Of a DNA stretch of 64,000 nucleotides, positions 50,769 through 59,961 are shown piece after piece; positions within the stretch are counted from its first letter, which is position 1; every line of letters begins with the position of its first letter. Made by a program: the position numbers and the translations under genes. The stretch covers positions 186,001 to 250,000 of the forward strand of contig NZ_JADHDT010000007.1 in the NCBI RefSeq assembly GCF_016820445.1, written 5' to 3'. Source of the stretch: Sphingomonas beigongshangi. Lineage in GTDB: Bacteria; Pseudomonadota; Alphaproteobacteria; Sphingomonadales; Sphingomonadaceae. The notes under the pieces were generated by a model, which was not told the origin of the DNA, ran no database searches, and saw only the letters and a program-made list of their open reading frames with translations.

Positions 50769-51352
50769 GCGGCGATCGCCCGCGTCGCGATGCCCGCGGC
50801 CTTCAGGAAGTTGGCGAGCATGGCATGGCCGTGTTCGGTGGCGATGCTCTCGGGATGGAATTGCACCCCGTGGATCGGCAGGCTTTCGTGGCGGAAGCCC
50901 ATGACGTTGCCGTCGTCGGCGCGCGCGTTGACCACCAGCGGCGCCGGAACGTCGTTGACGATCAGGCTATGGTAACGCGTCGCGGTGAAAGGCGAGGGCA
51001 GGCCCTCGAACAGCCCGGTGCCGTCGTGCAGGACCGGCGAGGTCTTGCCGTGCATCAGGCCGCCCCTCTCGACCCGGCCGCCGAAATACTGACCGATCGC
51101 CTGATGCCCCAGGCAGACCCCGAGCAGCGGCCGACCGGCCTCGGCACAGGCGCCGACCAGGTCCAGGCTGACGCCAGCCTCGTTGGGCGTGCAGGGGCCC
51201 GGCGAGATCAGGAACGCCTCCGCACCCGACGACAGCGCCTGCCCCGGCGAGATCGCGTCGTTGCGGACCACCTCCACCTTCGTGCCCAGTTCCATCAGAT
51301 AATGGACGAGGTTCCAGGTGAAGCTGTCATAATTGTCGATGACGAGGATCAT
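50765..51352 (-). CDS. trpG: Anthranilate / aminodeoxychorismate synthase glutamine amidotransferase
   Basis: This 195-residue class I glutaminase supplies ammonia to TrpE, and possibly to PabB. The nucleophile cysteine lies in [13 protein letters not shown], and the His-Glu pair in [14 protein letters not shown]. It starts [19 protein letters not shown]. trpG is first in a trpG-trpD-trpC-moaC-moeA run, and an opposing gene separates it from trpE. Its promoter should lie in the 188 bp upstream, which hold a 14-bp tandem repeat. Confidence 0.95.
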   Translation of the reverse strand: MILVIDNYDSFTWNLVHYLMELGTKVEVVRNDAISPGQALSSGAEAFLISPGPCTPNEAGVSLDLVGACAEAGRPLLGVCLGHQAIGQYFGGRVERGGLMHGKTSPVLHDGTGLFEGLPSPFTATRYHSLIVNDVPAPLVVNARADDGNVMGFRHESLPIHGVQFHPESIATEHGHAMLANFLKAAGIATRAIAA

Positions 51353-51410
51353 CGCTGCGCCATAGCGCAACGGCTAGGCCACGCAACGGCTGTCGCCCGA
51401 GAGTCATCTT

Positions 51411-51466
51411 CCGGCAATGTGGCCCCGGCAATGCAGGTTCGGGCACCATGGGCCGGCAATGAGCAT
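51411..51466. repeat. Four tandem 14-bp units upstream of trpG
   Basis: CCGGCAATG begins at 51411, 51425 and 51453, with a degenerate unit (TCGGGCACCATGGG) at 51439, giving an exact 14-bp period over 56 bp. The array lies in the only gap between divergent trpG and the secreted-protein gene, where both promoters must be. It may be a protein-binding array or part of a leader. No Trp-rich leader peptide was found in the gap. Confidence 0.7.
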
Positions 51467-51540
51467 GGCGTATCGCAGACGATGCGATATGGAGCCCGAA
51501 CCGTGCTTGATCGTTGATTGGCGCAGAAGGAGACGTTGTG

Positions 51541-51972
51541 ATGTTTCGCCCCCTGATCGTTGCCGCGCTGATCGGCCTCCCCGCTGTCGCTCCGGCGCAG
51601 ACCGCAGAATCGGCCGGATCGGCGGAACAGGCGGCGAGCGGCCAGCCGCCCCAACGCGTGCGTAGCGTCACGCTCAACCGGGGCGAGAAATGCCCGCAGA
51701 GCAGCAGCAACGAGATCGTCGTCTGCTCGACGCTCGATCAGCCCTATCGCATTCCCAAGCAGTTCCGTGACAGCGGACCCATCCCGGCGCAGAACCAGAG
51801 TTGGGTCAACCGCACCGCGACGATGGATCAGGTCGGCCGCGTCGCCGGGGGACTGCCCGACACCTGTTCGCCGGTGGGCACCGGCGGACAGAGCGGATGC
51901 GCCCTCGCGGCGAACCGCCAGTGGGCGGCCGAGGAACGGGCCAAGCGCGCCGCGGCCGAACAGGTGCCCTGA
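51541..51972 (+). CDS. Secreted protein of unknown function, opposite to the trp genes
   Basis: This 143-residue protein has a signal peptide (MFRPLIVAALIGLPAVAPAQT) and a polar mature part with four cysteines (EKCPQ, VVCSTLDQPYRIP, DTCSPVG, GCALAAN), which may form two disulfides. No family was recognised. ATG 51541 follows AAGGAG; a GTG one codon earlier is possible. It lies between trpG and trpE on the other strand. Its 3' end is 4 bp from that of trpE, so it splits the tryptophan genes. Confidence 0.75.
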   Translation: MFRPLIVAALIGLPAVAPAQTAESAGSAEQAASGQPPQRVRSVTLNRGEKCPQSSSNEIVVCSTLDQPYRIPKQFRDSGPIPAQNQSWVNRTATMDQVGRVAGGLPDTCSPVGTGGQSGCALAANRQWAAEERAKRAAAEQVP

Positions 51973-51976
51973 CGCG

Positions 51977-53467
51977 CTACTGGCCGAATCCGGCCTCCGC
52001 GGCACGGGCGACCGCGTCGCGAGCCGCGGCGAGGATGGCACCAGCCTTGGCTTCGCATTCCCGCTGTTCGTAGGCCGGCACGCTGTCGGCGACCACGCCG
52101 GCGCCGGCCTGTGCGTGGATCATGCCGTCCTTCACGATCGCCGTCCGCAGCACGATGCATGAGTCCATCGACCCGTCCGGCGAGAAATAGCCGACGCCGC
52201 CGGCATAGGCGCCGCGCCGTTCCGGTTCGAGTTCCGCGATGATCTGGCAGGCGCGCACCTTCGGCGCGCCGGAGACGGTACCGGCCGGGAAACCCGCGAA
52301 CAGCGCATCGATCGCGTCGCGATCGGGATGCAGCGTGCCGACGACGTTCGATACGATGTGCATGACGTGGCTATAGAATTCGATCCCATAGCTCGCCGTG
52401 ACCCTGACCGATCCCGGTGCCGCGGCACGGCCGACGTCGTTGCGACCGAGGTCAAGCAACATCAGATGCTCTGCCCTCTCCTTGGGATCCGCGAGCAGGC
52501 TCTGCCGGTTCGCCTCGTCCTCTGCGGCGGTGCGGCCGCGCGGGCGGGTGCCTGCGATGGGACGGATCGTCACCGCATCGTCGCGCACGCGCACCAGGAT
52601 CTCCGGACTGGAGCCGATCAGCGCGAAGCCGGGCAGGTCGAGGTGGTACAGGAACGGCGAGGGATTGATCCGCCGCAGGCTGCGATAGAGTTCGAGCGGC
52701 GGCAATGCGAAGGGCGCGGAGAAACGCTGCGCCAGCACGACCTGAAAGATGTCGCCGGCACGAATATAGTCCTGCGCGCGCAGGACCATCCGCTCATAGG
52801 CGGCGGGCGCGATCGCGGGGGTGTAGACCGGCTCCGTCGCCAAGGCGCGGACGGGGGCCGGCAGGGGCGTTCCCGCGAGCCGCGCGGCCACATCGTCGAG
52901 CCGCGCTTCGGCCGCCGCGACCCGTTCCGCGGCATCGCCCTCACCCGGCCACAGCGGCGCGACCAGATACAGCGCGTCGGCAAGGCGGTCGAAGACGAGG
53001 ATCGTCGTCGGGCGGACGAAGAGCATGTCGGGCAGGCCGAGCGGATCGGCGGCGGGCGCGTCGAGCCGTTCGACCAGGCCGATCGTCTCATAGCCGAAAT
53101 AGCCCACCAGGCAGGCGAGCGCGGGCGGCAGATCGACGGGCACCTCGCCCCGGCACTCGCCGACCAATGCGCGCAGAGCGTCGAGCGTGGGGCGGCCGGC
53201 CGGCGTGAAGGCGTCGCGATCGGTCGACCAGTTGCGGTTGATCTCGGCCGAGTCGCCGCGCGCGCGGAAGACGAGGTCGGGGGCGAGCCCGATCAGGCTG
53301 TACCGCCCCCGGGTCGCGCCGCCCTCGACCGATTCCAGCAGATAGTCGCCGCGTCCAGGCTCGATCAGCTTCAGCGCGGCGGCGACGGGCGTGTCGGTAT
53401 CCGCGACCTGCCGTCGCCAGACGAAGGCGGGGCCGCCCGCGGCGAGCGCGTCGATCGCCTGTTGCAC
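51977..53467 (-). CDS. trpE: Anthranilate synthase component I
   Basis: This 496-residue chorismate-using enzyme makes anthranilate. The N-terminal inhibitor site LLESVEGG is present, implying feedback control by tryptophan. Catalytic stretches are IAGTRPRGRT, LADPKERAEHLMLLDLGRND, GTVSGAPKVRACQIIAELE and AGAGVVADSVPAYEQREC. GTG 53467 is taken as the start; it lies one base after the ppiD stop, and a longer frame would overlap ppiD. Confidence 0.95.
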   Translation of the reverse strand: MQQAIDALAAGGPAFVWRRQVADTDTPVAAALKLIEPGRGDYLLESVEGGATRGRYSLIGLAPDLVFRARGDSAEINRNWSTDRDAFTPAGRPTLDALRALVGECRGEVPVDLPPALACLVGYFGYETIGLVERLDAPAADPLGLPDMLFVRPTTILVFDRLADALYLVAPLWPGEGDAAERVAAAEARLDDVAARLAGTPLPAPVRALATEPVYTPAIAPAAYERMVLRAQDYIRAGDIFQVVLAQRFSAPFALPPLELYRSLRRINPSPFLYHLDLPGFALIGSSPEILVRVRDDAVTIRPIAGTRPRGRTAAEDEANRQSLLADPKERAEHLMLLDLGRNDVGRAAAPGSVRVTASYGIEFYSHVMHIVSNVVGTLHPDRDAIDALFAGFPAGTVSGAPKVRACQIIAELEPERRGAYAGGVGYFSPDGSMDSCIVLRTAIVKDGMIHAQAGAGVVADSVPAYEQRECEAKAGAILAAARDAVARAAEAGFGQ

Positions 53468-53468
53468 G

Positions 53469-55424
53469 TCAGTTGCCGGCGGCCGGGTTCGCGCCGCTGA
53501 GCTCCGCCCGCACGCGCGCCAGGGCACCCGTGTCGGTCTTCACGCCGACCTGATTACGGACCGCGCGTGCGAACTGGTCGACATATTCGCGTCCGACGAT
53601 CCGGGCGAGATCCTGCCGCGTCCCGGTGACGAGCTGGGCGTTGCCGCGCGCGTCGCCGGGTGTGACGCGATCGAGGTCGACGATCAGCCAGCCCGATTTG
53701 TTCGGCGCTTCCAGCATCTTCGCACTGCCCGGCACCATGCTGAACATCAGCACCAGGCCAGGCTGCGCGCCGCGGGGATTGGCGGCGAGCTGGCCGCGGA
53801 CCGCGGAGATTGCCTGCGGCGGCGGCAATGCGCGCCCTGCGCCTGCCAGCGCCTGCGCCAGCGGCATGCCCTTGTTGACCTTGGCCAGGACCTGCGCCGC
53901 CAGCGTGCGCGCCGCGGCACGGGCGCGGTCGGCACGGATGTCGGCGACGACCGCGTCGCGCACCTGCGCCAGCGGTCGGGGTGTCGCGGGCGTGATCCGA
54001 CCGAGAGCGACCAGCGCGAAGCCGCCGTCCTGGCCCAGCGGCACGAGCTGCGCCGCATCGCCTTCCTGCATCTGGAAGGCCGCGGCGACGATCGGGGCAA
54101 GCTTCGGATCGGCGGGGGTGCCGGGCGCATCGGGATTGATGCCGCTGGTCAGAAGCGGTTGCGTCTGCTGCCCCGTGAGCTTCTGATCGGCGACAGCTTC
54201 GTCGAACGTCGTGTTGCGGGCGAGCGAATCATCGAGCGCATCGTGGATCTGCCGCAGCGCCTGCTCCTGCTTCTGCTTGGTCAGTTCCGCGACGATCTCC
54301 GGCCGCGCCTGCTCCAGCGTCTTGCCCGGGACGTCGGCGATGGTGTCGACGCGCGCGACGATCCAGCCGAGCGCGCCGCGCACCGGCCCGACCACCGCGC
54401 CCTTGGCGGCACCGAATACGGCGTCCGCGGCCGCGGCGGAGGTCGCCGCCCGATAGGCGTCCTTCGTCATCGCCTTTTGAATCGAAGGCTCGAGCCCGGC
54501 CGCGCGGGCCGCGTCGGCGAGCGCGGCGCCGCCCTTGACCTTCGCGGCAAGGGCGTTCGCGCCGGCCTGGTCGAGCACGACGACCTGCGTGATGTCGCGC
54601 TTCTGCACCGCGGCGTAGCGGACCTTCTGCTCGTTATAGACCTGCGCGATCTCCTGGTCGGTCGGCGCGACGCGCGCCTTGACCTGGTCGGGCGTGACGA
54701 TCGCATAGCGGACGGTGCGCCGCTGCGGCACGGTGTAGCGCGCGATACCGCGACGATAGGCGGCCTGGATTTCGGCATCACTCGGCGCCGCGCCCGTGTC
54801 CATCGCCTGTGCCGGGATGAAGCCGATCCGCCCGTCGCGCTTCTCGAGAAGCAGGCTGGCATAGGGCAGCGCGACCTTCTGCGGGAACTGCGTCGCGCCC
54901 TGCGTCGGCAGGATGAGCTGCTGCGCCATCAGGCCGCGCGCGATGTCGCTGCGCACCTGCGCGTCGGTCAGCCGCCGCTGTTGCAACAGTTGCTGATAGA
55001 TGGCGGGATCGAATTGGCCGTTGGGCCCGCGAAGCCCCGGAATGCTGGCGATCTGGCCGTCGACCGCACGCTTCGAGACGATCATGCCTTGATCATGACC
55101 GAATTCGTCGAGCGCGAGGCTGTTGACCGAGCGGTCGAGCGCCGCCTGCATTCCGCCCTGGGCGATCAGGTCGGCCATGGTGATCGTCGGCTGTTGCTGC
55201 CGCGCATCCTGCAGCTCGCTCTGCATGCGGCTTTCCAGGTCGGCGACGGAGACCTTCTCGCCCCCGACCTTGACGACGTAATTGCCCGTGAGGCCGCCGC
55301 TGGTTCCGCCACGCAGCCCTGTGACGTCGCCGGCCGCGAATGCGATCGCGATGACGCCCAGAACGACGAAGGTGACGATGACGCCGGCCTTGGAATTGAT
55401 GATCCGGCGGAAGAAGCTGAGCAT
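53469..55424 (-). CDS. PpiD-like periplasmic peptidyl-prolyl isomerase / chaperone (SurA_N family)
   Basis: This 651-residue protein has one N-terminal membrane anchor (SKAGVIVTFVVLGVIAIAFAAG). It continues with a SurA-N-type chaperone region (YQQLLQQRRLTDAQVRSDIARGLMAQQ) and a parvulin-like domain near residues 255-380. A C-terminal helix-rich part follows. The PPIase segment is weakly conserved, so it may be mainly a chaperone for outer-membrane proteins leaving the translocon. ATG 55424 starts a signal-anchor of normal length. It is divergent from tpiA, and trpE follows one base after its stop. Confidence 0.9.
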   Translation of the reverse strand: MLSFFRRIINSKAGVIVTFVVLGVIAIAFAAGDVTGLRGGTSGGLTGNYVVKVGGEKVSVADLESRMQSELQDARQQQPTITMADLIAQGGMQAALDRSVNSLALDEFGHDQGMIVSKRAVDGQIASIPGLRGPNGQFDPAIYQQLLQQRRLTDAQVRSDIARGLMAQQLILPTQGATQFPQKVALPYASLLLEKRDGRIGFIPAQAMDTGAAPSDAEIQAAYRRGIARYTVPQRRTVRYAIVTPDQVKARVAPTDQEIAQVYNEQKVRYAAVQKRDITQVVVLDQAGANALAAKVKGGAALADAARAAGLEPSIQKAMTKDAYRAATSAAAADAVFGAAKGAVVGPVRGALGWIVARVDTIADVPGKTLEQARPEIVAELTKQKQEQALRQIHDALDDSLARNTTFDEAVADQKLTGQQTQPLLTSGINPDAPGTPADPKLAPIVAAAFQMQEGDAAQLVPLGQDGGFALVALGRITPATPRPLAQVRDAVVADIRADRARAAARTLAAQVLAKVNKGMPLAQALAGAGRALPPPQAISAVRGQLAANPRGAQPGLVLMFSMVPGSAKMLEAPNKSGWLIVDLDRVTPGDARGNAQLVTGTRQDLARIVGREYVDQFARAVRNQVGVKTDTGALARVRAELSGANPAAGN

Positions 55425-55543
55425 GAAAGAGGCCGATCGTCCCTTGATGAGTTGCACGGGCTTTACGGGGATGGCGGCTTGCCATCAAGCGCGCGCCGCG
55501 CCATCGCCGGACCCACAAAAGAACATGGGTCAAGGGGAAGACG

Positions 55544-56290
55544 ATGACGCGGCGCAAGCTGGTGGCAGGCAATTGGAAGATGAACGGGTCGCTCGCGTGC
55601 CTCGACGAGTTGGACGGTATCGCCGCGGCGGCGGCCGAGTCACCCGGCGTCGACGTCGCGGTCGCGGTACCCTTCACGCTGATCGCGCCGGCGGCGCAGC
55701 GCGTGCCCGCCCTGATGATCGGCGCGGAAGACGTGCATGAGGCGGATAGCGGGGCGCACACGGGCTGCGTCTCCGCCGGCATGGTGCGCGAGGCGGGCGC
55801 GCGGTTTGCGATCGTGGGCCATTCCGAGCGGCGTGCCGACCAGGGAGAGACCAGCCACGATGCCTGGGCGAAAGCGGCGGCTGCGCGACGCCATGGCCTG
55901 ACGGTGATCGCCTGCTGCGGCGAGACGGAGGCGGAACGCAACGCCGATCGCGCCGAGCGCGTCGTCCAGGCGCAGATCGAGAAATCGGTGCCCGACCATG
56001 CCGACGGCAGCTGGTTCACTTTGGCCTACGAACCCCGCTGGGCCATCGGGACGGGCCGCACGCCGACGCTGGAGGATATCCAGTCGATCCATGCCATTGC
56101 GCGCGCCAAGTTGCGCATGCTCGTCGGCGACGCGGCGGACGGCATCCGCATCCTGTATGGCGGTTCGGTCACCGGCGACAATGCGGCCGGCATCCTTTCG
56201 TGTCCCGACGTGGACGGCGCGCTGGTCGGCGGCGCAAGCCTGACCGCCGCGAAGTTCGTGCCGATCATTCGCGCGGCGGCGGCGCTGTAG
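55544..56290 (+). CDS. tpiA: Triose-phosphate isomerase
   Basis: This 248-residue TIM-barrel enzyme interconverts dihydroxyacetone phosphate and glyceraldehyde-3-phosphate. The catalytic residues are Lys-12 (GNWKMNG), His-93 (VGHSERR) and Glu-163 (AYEPRWAIGTG). The phosphate loop YGGSVTGDNA and GALVGGASL are intact. It lies 119 bp from the divergent ppiD start. The ATG at 55544 begins MTRRKLVAGNW, the family start. Confidence 0.97.
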   Translation: MTRRKLVAGNWKMNGSLACLDELDGIAAAAAESPGVDVAVAVPFTLIAPAAQRVPALMIGAEDVHEADSGAHTGCVSAGMVREAGARFAIVGHSERRADQGETSHDAWAKAAAARRHGLTVIACCGETEAERNADRAERVVQAQIEKSVPDHADGSWFTLAYEPRWAIGTGRTPTLEDIQSIHAIARAKLRMLVGDAADGIRILYGGSVTGDNAAGILSCPDVDGALVGGASLTAAKFVPIIRAAAAL

Positions 56291-56352
56291 GCACAACGCC
56301 GCTTACGCCGCGGTCAGCGTTGCGAAAGGCGTGGTGCGGCATCATCTGATCG

Positions 56353-57132
56353 ATGATGATCGCGCCGCGACGAAGCTTTGACCAGCGTGGGCTCGGGGAA
56401 CGGGCAGGGGCCGCCGCGCTCACCGCATTGATGGTGGGCGGACTGGGGTTCGTGTTGCTGCACGGACTGGCGGCGGGATTCCTGCCGCCGGCGATGCAGC
56501 AGGGCCTCGACACCTTCACCGTCCTGCCCGATCCTCCCCCGCCGCCCGAGCGCGTCGTGCCGCCGCCGAGGAAGGTGATGCGGCCCAGCGGCAAGGCGTC
56601 CCCGCCGAACATCCGTTCCAAGGCGACCGAGGTCACCGCACCCGTACCGGTGATCATGACCGTACCGCCGCCGATCGTCGTCGCGCCCTTGCCCAATGTC
56701 GGCGTGCAGGCGACGTCGGGCGCCTCCGATCGTCCGGGGCCGGGGACCGGCGCCGGCGGCATCGGCAATGGCAATGGCGCGGGCGGCGACGGCGACGGCG
56801 ACGGCAGCGGGCTGGAGCGCACACCCGTCCTTGTCCGCGGCGACGTACGCGGTCGCGACGTCCCGCGCTGGGCATTGGAGGAGGGCTTTCACGGCACGGT
56901 CCGCATGCGGTATCGCGTCGGGATCGATGGCCGTGCCAGCGACTGTCGCGTCGTCGACACCAGCGGCAGCGCGGAGATCGATGCGATCACCTGTCGCGCG
57001 GTCGAGACGCGGTTCCGCTATCGTCCCTGGCGCGATGCCGACGGGCGGCCCGTCCCCTCGACCGTGTTGCGCGATCAGGAGTGGGACATTCCCGGCGACG
57101 CCGAACTCAACGCGCGGCGTAGCGGGTCTTGA
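56353..57132 (+). CDS. TonB family protein
   Basis: This 259-residue protein has one N-terminal membrane helix (ALTALMVGGLGFVLLHGLAAG), a proline-rich stretch (LPDPPPPPERVVPPPRK), a Gly/Asn/Asp-rich linker (residues 125-150), and a TonB-type C-terminal domain (ALEEGFHGTVRMRYRVGIDGRASDC...). It would transmit proton-motive force to TonB-dependent receptors. No exbB or exbD is adjacent. ATG 56353 or 56356 fits. Its end overlaps that of the aminopeptidase gene on the other strand by 26 bp. Confidence 0.85.
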   Translation: MMIAPRRSFDQRGLGERAGAAALTALMVGGLGFVLLHGLAAGFLPPAMQQGLDTFTVLPDPPPPPERVVPPPRKVMRPSGKASPPNIRSKATEVTAPVPVIMTVPPPIVVAPLPNVGVQATSGASDRPGPGTGAGGIGNGNGAGGDGDGDGSGLERTPVLVRGDVRGRDVPRWALEEGFHGTVRMRYRVGIDGRASDCRVVDTSGSAEIDAITCRAVETRFRYRPWRDADGRPVPSTVLRDQEWDIPGDAELNARRSGS

Positions 57133-58501
57133 GCAGCTGGTAGCAGGCGCGCAGCGCGAAGGCGTCGCCTCCCTTGGGTCGCCCGGGCTTTGCCGCCGGC
57201 CGCCAGGCGAACACGTCCATGTGCGCCCAGGGCACGCCCTTCGGAACGAAGCGGCGTAGGAACAGGGCGGCCGTGATCGCGCCGGCGAAGCCGCCGTCGG
57301 GCGCATTGACCATGTCTGCGATGTCCGACTTCAGCATCTCGTCATAGCCGTCCCAAAGCGGCAGGCGCCACAGCGGATCGTGTACCGTCGCACCGGCTGC
57401 GAGCAGATCCGCGGCCAGCACCTCGTCGTCGCTGAACAGCGGCGGCAGGTCGGGCCCCAGCGCGACGCGCGCGGCCCCGGTCAGCGTCGCGAAATCGAGG
57501 ATCAGCTCGGGAGCCTCTTCGCCAGCCCGGGTCAGCGCGTCGCCCAGGATCAGGCGCCCCTCCGCATCGGTGTTCGTGTTCTCGACCGTCAGGCCAGCAC
57601 GGCTTCGCAGCACGTCTCCCGGACGAAACGCATTGCCCGCGACGGCATTTTCCACCGCCGGGATCAGCAGATGCAGCCGAATGGGTAACTTTGCCGCCAT
57701 CACCAGCCCGGCCAGCGCCAGCGCATGGGCCGCGCCACCCATGTCCTTCTTCATCAGGCGCATGGCGGTCGAGGGCTTGAGATCGAGGCCGCCGGTGTCG
57801 AACACCACGCCCTTGCCGACGATCGCGATGCGCGGATGCGCCGCGTCGCCCCAGACGAGCTCGATCAGCCTGGGCGCGCGCTCCCGCACCGCGGCCTGGC
57901 CGACCGCGTGGATCATCGGATATCCGCTCGCCAGCGCCTCGCCGCGCGTCACCGACAGCGTCGCATGATGCTCCTGCGCCAGTGCGGACGCGGCGTCTTC
58001 GAGTTCGGCGGGGCCGAGGTCCGACGCGCCGGTGTTGACGAGATCGCGGACGCGCGCGGTCGCGGTCGCGACGCGCACGGTATCCTCGATCACCGCGGGT
58101 TCGGTGGTCAGGAGGACGCGTGGACCGGAAGGGTCGCCTTTGCGATACAGGTCGAACCGGTGCTGTGCGAGCAACCAGCCGAGTGCCGCCGCGCCGGCGT
58201 CGGCGTCCGCAAGACGATAGGTGCCCGGCGGCAGCGAGGCGCCGAGCGACGCGATCCGCCACGGCGAGCTGGTCGGTTCGTCGCAGACCAGCAGCATCGA
58301 CCAGTCGTCCGCCGCCTCCGCCGGGAGCACGGCGCGGTCCCCCGCCTTGCCGGTCAGACCATGCGCGGCGACGGCGGTACGGACCCGTTGCGGTTGCGCG
58401 GTCAGCCAGGCGGCGAAGCGATCCGGCGGAACGACCTGGATCGTGCGCGCAGGTTGGCCGCGGTCGGGCTGGAGCAGCGCGGCGAAATCGGTCCCGGTCA
58501 T
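57107..58501 (-). CDS. M17 family leucyl aminopeptidase
   Basis: This 464-residue di-metal aminopeptidase has the metal and catalytic motifs GKGVVFDTGGLDLKPS, KKDMGGAAHALAL and the signature NTDAEGRLILGDAL. The N-terminal domain (residues 1-150) is divergent, as is usual for the family. It has no signal peptide, so it acts in the cytoplasm in peptide turnover. The ATG at 58501 overlaps the stop of the upstream serine hydrolase gene (ATGA). Confidence 0.93.
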   Translation of the reverse strand: MTGTDFAALLQPDRGQPARTIQVVPPDRFAAWLTAQPQRVRTAVAAHGLTGKAGDRAVLPAEAADDWSMLLVCDEPTSSPWRIASLGASLPPGTYRLADADAGAAALGWLLAQHRFDLYRKGDPSGPRVLLTTEPAVIEDTVRVATATARVRDLVNTGASDLGPAELEDAASALAQEHHATLSVTRGEALASGYPMIHAVGQAAVRERAPRLIELVWGDAAHPRIAIVGKGVVFDTGGLDLKPSTAMRLMKKDMGGAAHALALAGLVMAAKLPIRLHLLIPAVENAVAGNAFRPGDVLRSRAGLTVENTNTDAEGRLILGDALTRAGEEAPELILDFATLTGAARVALGPDLPPLFSDDEVLAADLLAAGATVHDPLWRLPLWDGYDEMLKSDIADMVNAPDGGFAGAITAALFLRRFVPKGVPWAHMDVFAWRPAAKPGRPKGGDAFALRACYQLLKTRYAAR

Positions 58502-59895
58502 TGTGCGGGGCTCACCAGGAACTGTTCGAAGGGCTGCGCGATGCCCGGCAGCGCAAAGGTCGCGATCGACAGCGTCCGCCCCGGATAGGTGACCCGGAAG
58601 CCGCGGTAGACGAATCCGCCCCGCAGCCTCGCCCGGCCGACCTGCGTGAAGCCGGTCGGTTCGCCGAGCGCGGACAGGCTCGTGCGATAGTCCGCCTGCG
58701 CCGACGGTGTGAAATAATAATTCGCGTCTTCGGTGAGAAGCGCGCGGTCGAGCGTACCGCCGCGCAGCTGATCGAACAGCCGGCGCGCCTGCGTCAGCGC
58801 TTCGGCATCGCCGGGAATGGTTGCGGCGGCGGGCGGCAGGATGACCTTGGCGACGCCGTTCGCGATGCGGCTCTGCGCATCGGAAAACCAGGCATTGGTC
58901 AGCACGACGACCGCGGCGCGATCCTTCGGAAACACGATGTTCTCCGACAGGAAGCCGACCGCCTCGCCGCCATGTTCGACGATCGGATGTCCGTCGCGCG
59001 TCCCGACATCGACGCCAAGCCCGTATCCCGTCCCGGACCCGTCGGCGAGCTTGATCTCGGTCTCCTGCGCCTGCCAATCGGCGGCGGGCAGCAGGGCGCG
59101 ATCGATGCGCGCGATGTCCCATTTGGCGAGGTCCTGGGCGCTCATCGCCAATTCCCCTGCCGCGTAGAGCCAGCCGGGCGCCGCCGGCGTCTCGACCCGG
59201 ACGGGGCCCAGCGCATAGCGCTTGTACCCCTGGGGGAAGCCGGGGCCGACCGCCTTGTCCTGATCGATCGCACGGATGCCCAGGGGCTGGAAGATCCGCC
59301 GCTGGAGAAAGGTCAGCAGCGGCTCGCCGGCAACTTTCTCTACGATCATGCCCGCCACGACATAGCCGGTGTTGGAATATTGCCACTGCGTGCCGGGCGG
59401 GAAGTCCAGCTTCTCGGAACCCCAGCGGCGCACGATCTCGCGCGGGGTGACGGGCGTTGCCATCGCCTTGAAGCTATAGTCCTGTGGCCAATAGTCGCGC
59501 AGGCCGGACGTGTGGCTGAGCAACTGGCGGATGGTGATACGGTCGCCCTCGGTGACGCCGGAGACATATTCGCTGACGGGATCGTCGAGCTTGAGCTTGC
59601 CTTCGTCCGCCAGCATCAGGATCGCCGCGGCGGTGAACTGCTTGGAGATGGAGGCAATCTGGTACAGCGCTGCGGGATCGGCAATCTTCGCGGTCTCAGA
59701 CTGTTTCCCATAGGCCTTGGCCAGGACGATCCGCCCGTCGCGTACGACCGCGATCGACGCCGACGGTACGCCCGTGTCGCGCAGCGTATCGGCGACGATG
59801 GTATCGATCTTCGCGCTTTCGGCCGGGGTCAGCGCCTGGGCGAGGGCGGGGGCGGGGGCCGCGAGCAGCGCGGCGACGATCAGACGACGAAGCAT
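58498..59895 (-). CDS. Secreted serine hydrolase of the beta-lactamase family (class C fold)
   Basis: This 465-residue protein has a signal peptide (LRRLIVAALLAAPAPALAQA). Active-site motifs are SISK (SxxK), YSNTGY (YxN) and HGG in VEHGGEAVGF. An extra C-terminal domain of about 100 residues follows the hydrolase fold. It is probably a periplasmic esterase or D-aminopeptidase, and beta-lactamase activity is possible but unproven. ATG 59895 gives the proper signal peptide. Translation is coupled to the aminopeptidase downstream, which suggests a joint role in peptide recovery. Confidence 0.9.
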   Translation of the reverse strand: MLRRLIVAALLAAPAPALAQALTPAESAKIDTIVADTLRDTGVPSASIAVVRDGRIVLAKAYGKQSETAKIADPAALYQIASISKQFTAAAILMLADEGKLKLDDPVSEYVSGVTEGDRITIRQLLSHTSGLRDYWPQDYSFKAMATPVTPREIVRRWGSEKLDFPPGTQWQYSNTGYVVAGMIVEKVAGEPLLTFLQRRIFQPLGIRAIDQDKAVGPGFPQGYKRYALGPVRVETPAAPGWLYAAGELAMSAQDLAKWDIARIDRALLPAADWQAQETEIKLADGSGTGYGLGVDVGTRDGHPIVEHGGEAVGFLSENIVFPKDRAAVVVLTNAWFSDAQSRIANGVAKVILPPAAATIPGDAEALTQARRLFDQLRGGTLDRALLTEDANYYFTPSAQADYRTSLSALGEPTGFTQVGRARLRGGFVYRGFRVTYPGRTLSIATFALPGIAQPFEQFLVSPAQ

Positions 59896-59961
59896 GCGCG
59901 CCACCGAAACAGAAAGCGGGCGCAGGCGCAATGGGATCGGCGCCCGGCCTGGAAGGAAGAT

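Noticed and set aside
51353..51540. A Trp-codon leader peptide (attenuator) for trpG
   Set aside because: I found no short frame with clustered TGG codons followed by a terminator hairpin on the minus strand.
53391..55547. A 718-codon plus-strand frame across ppiD
   Set aside because: It is antisense to a well-supported gene and has shadow composition (Arg, Asp, Gly, His) with no recognised motif.
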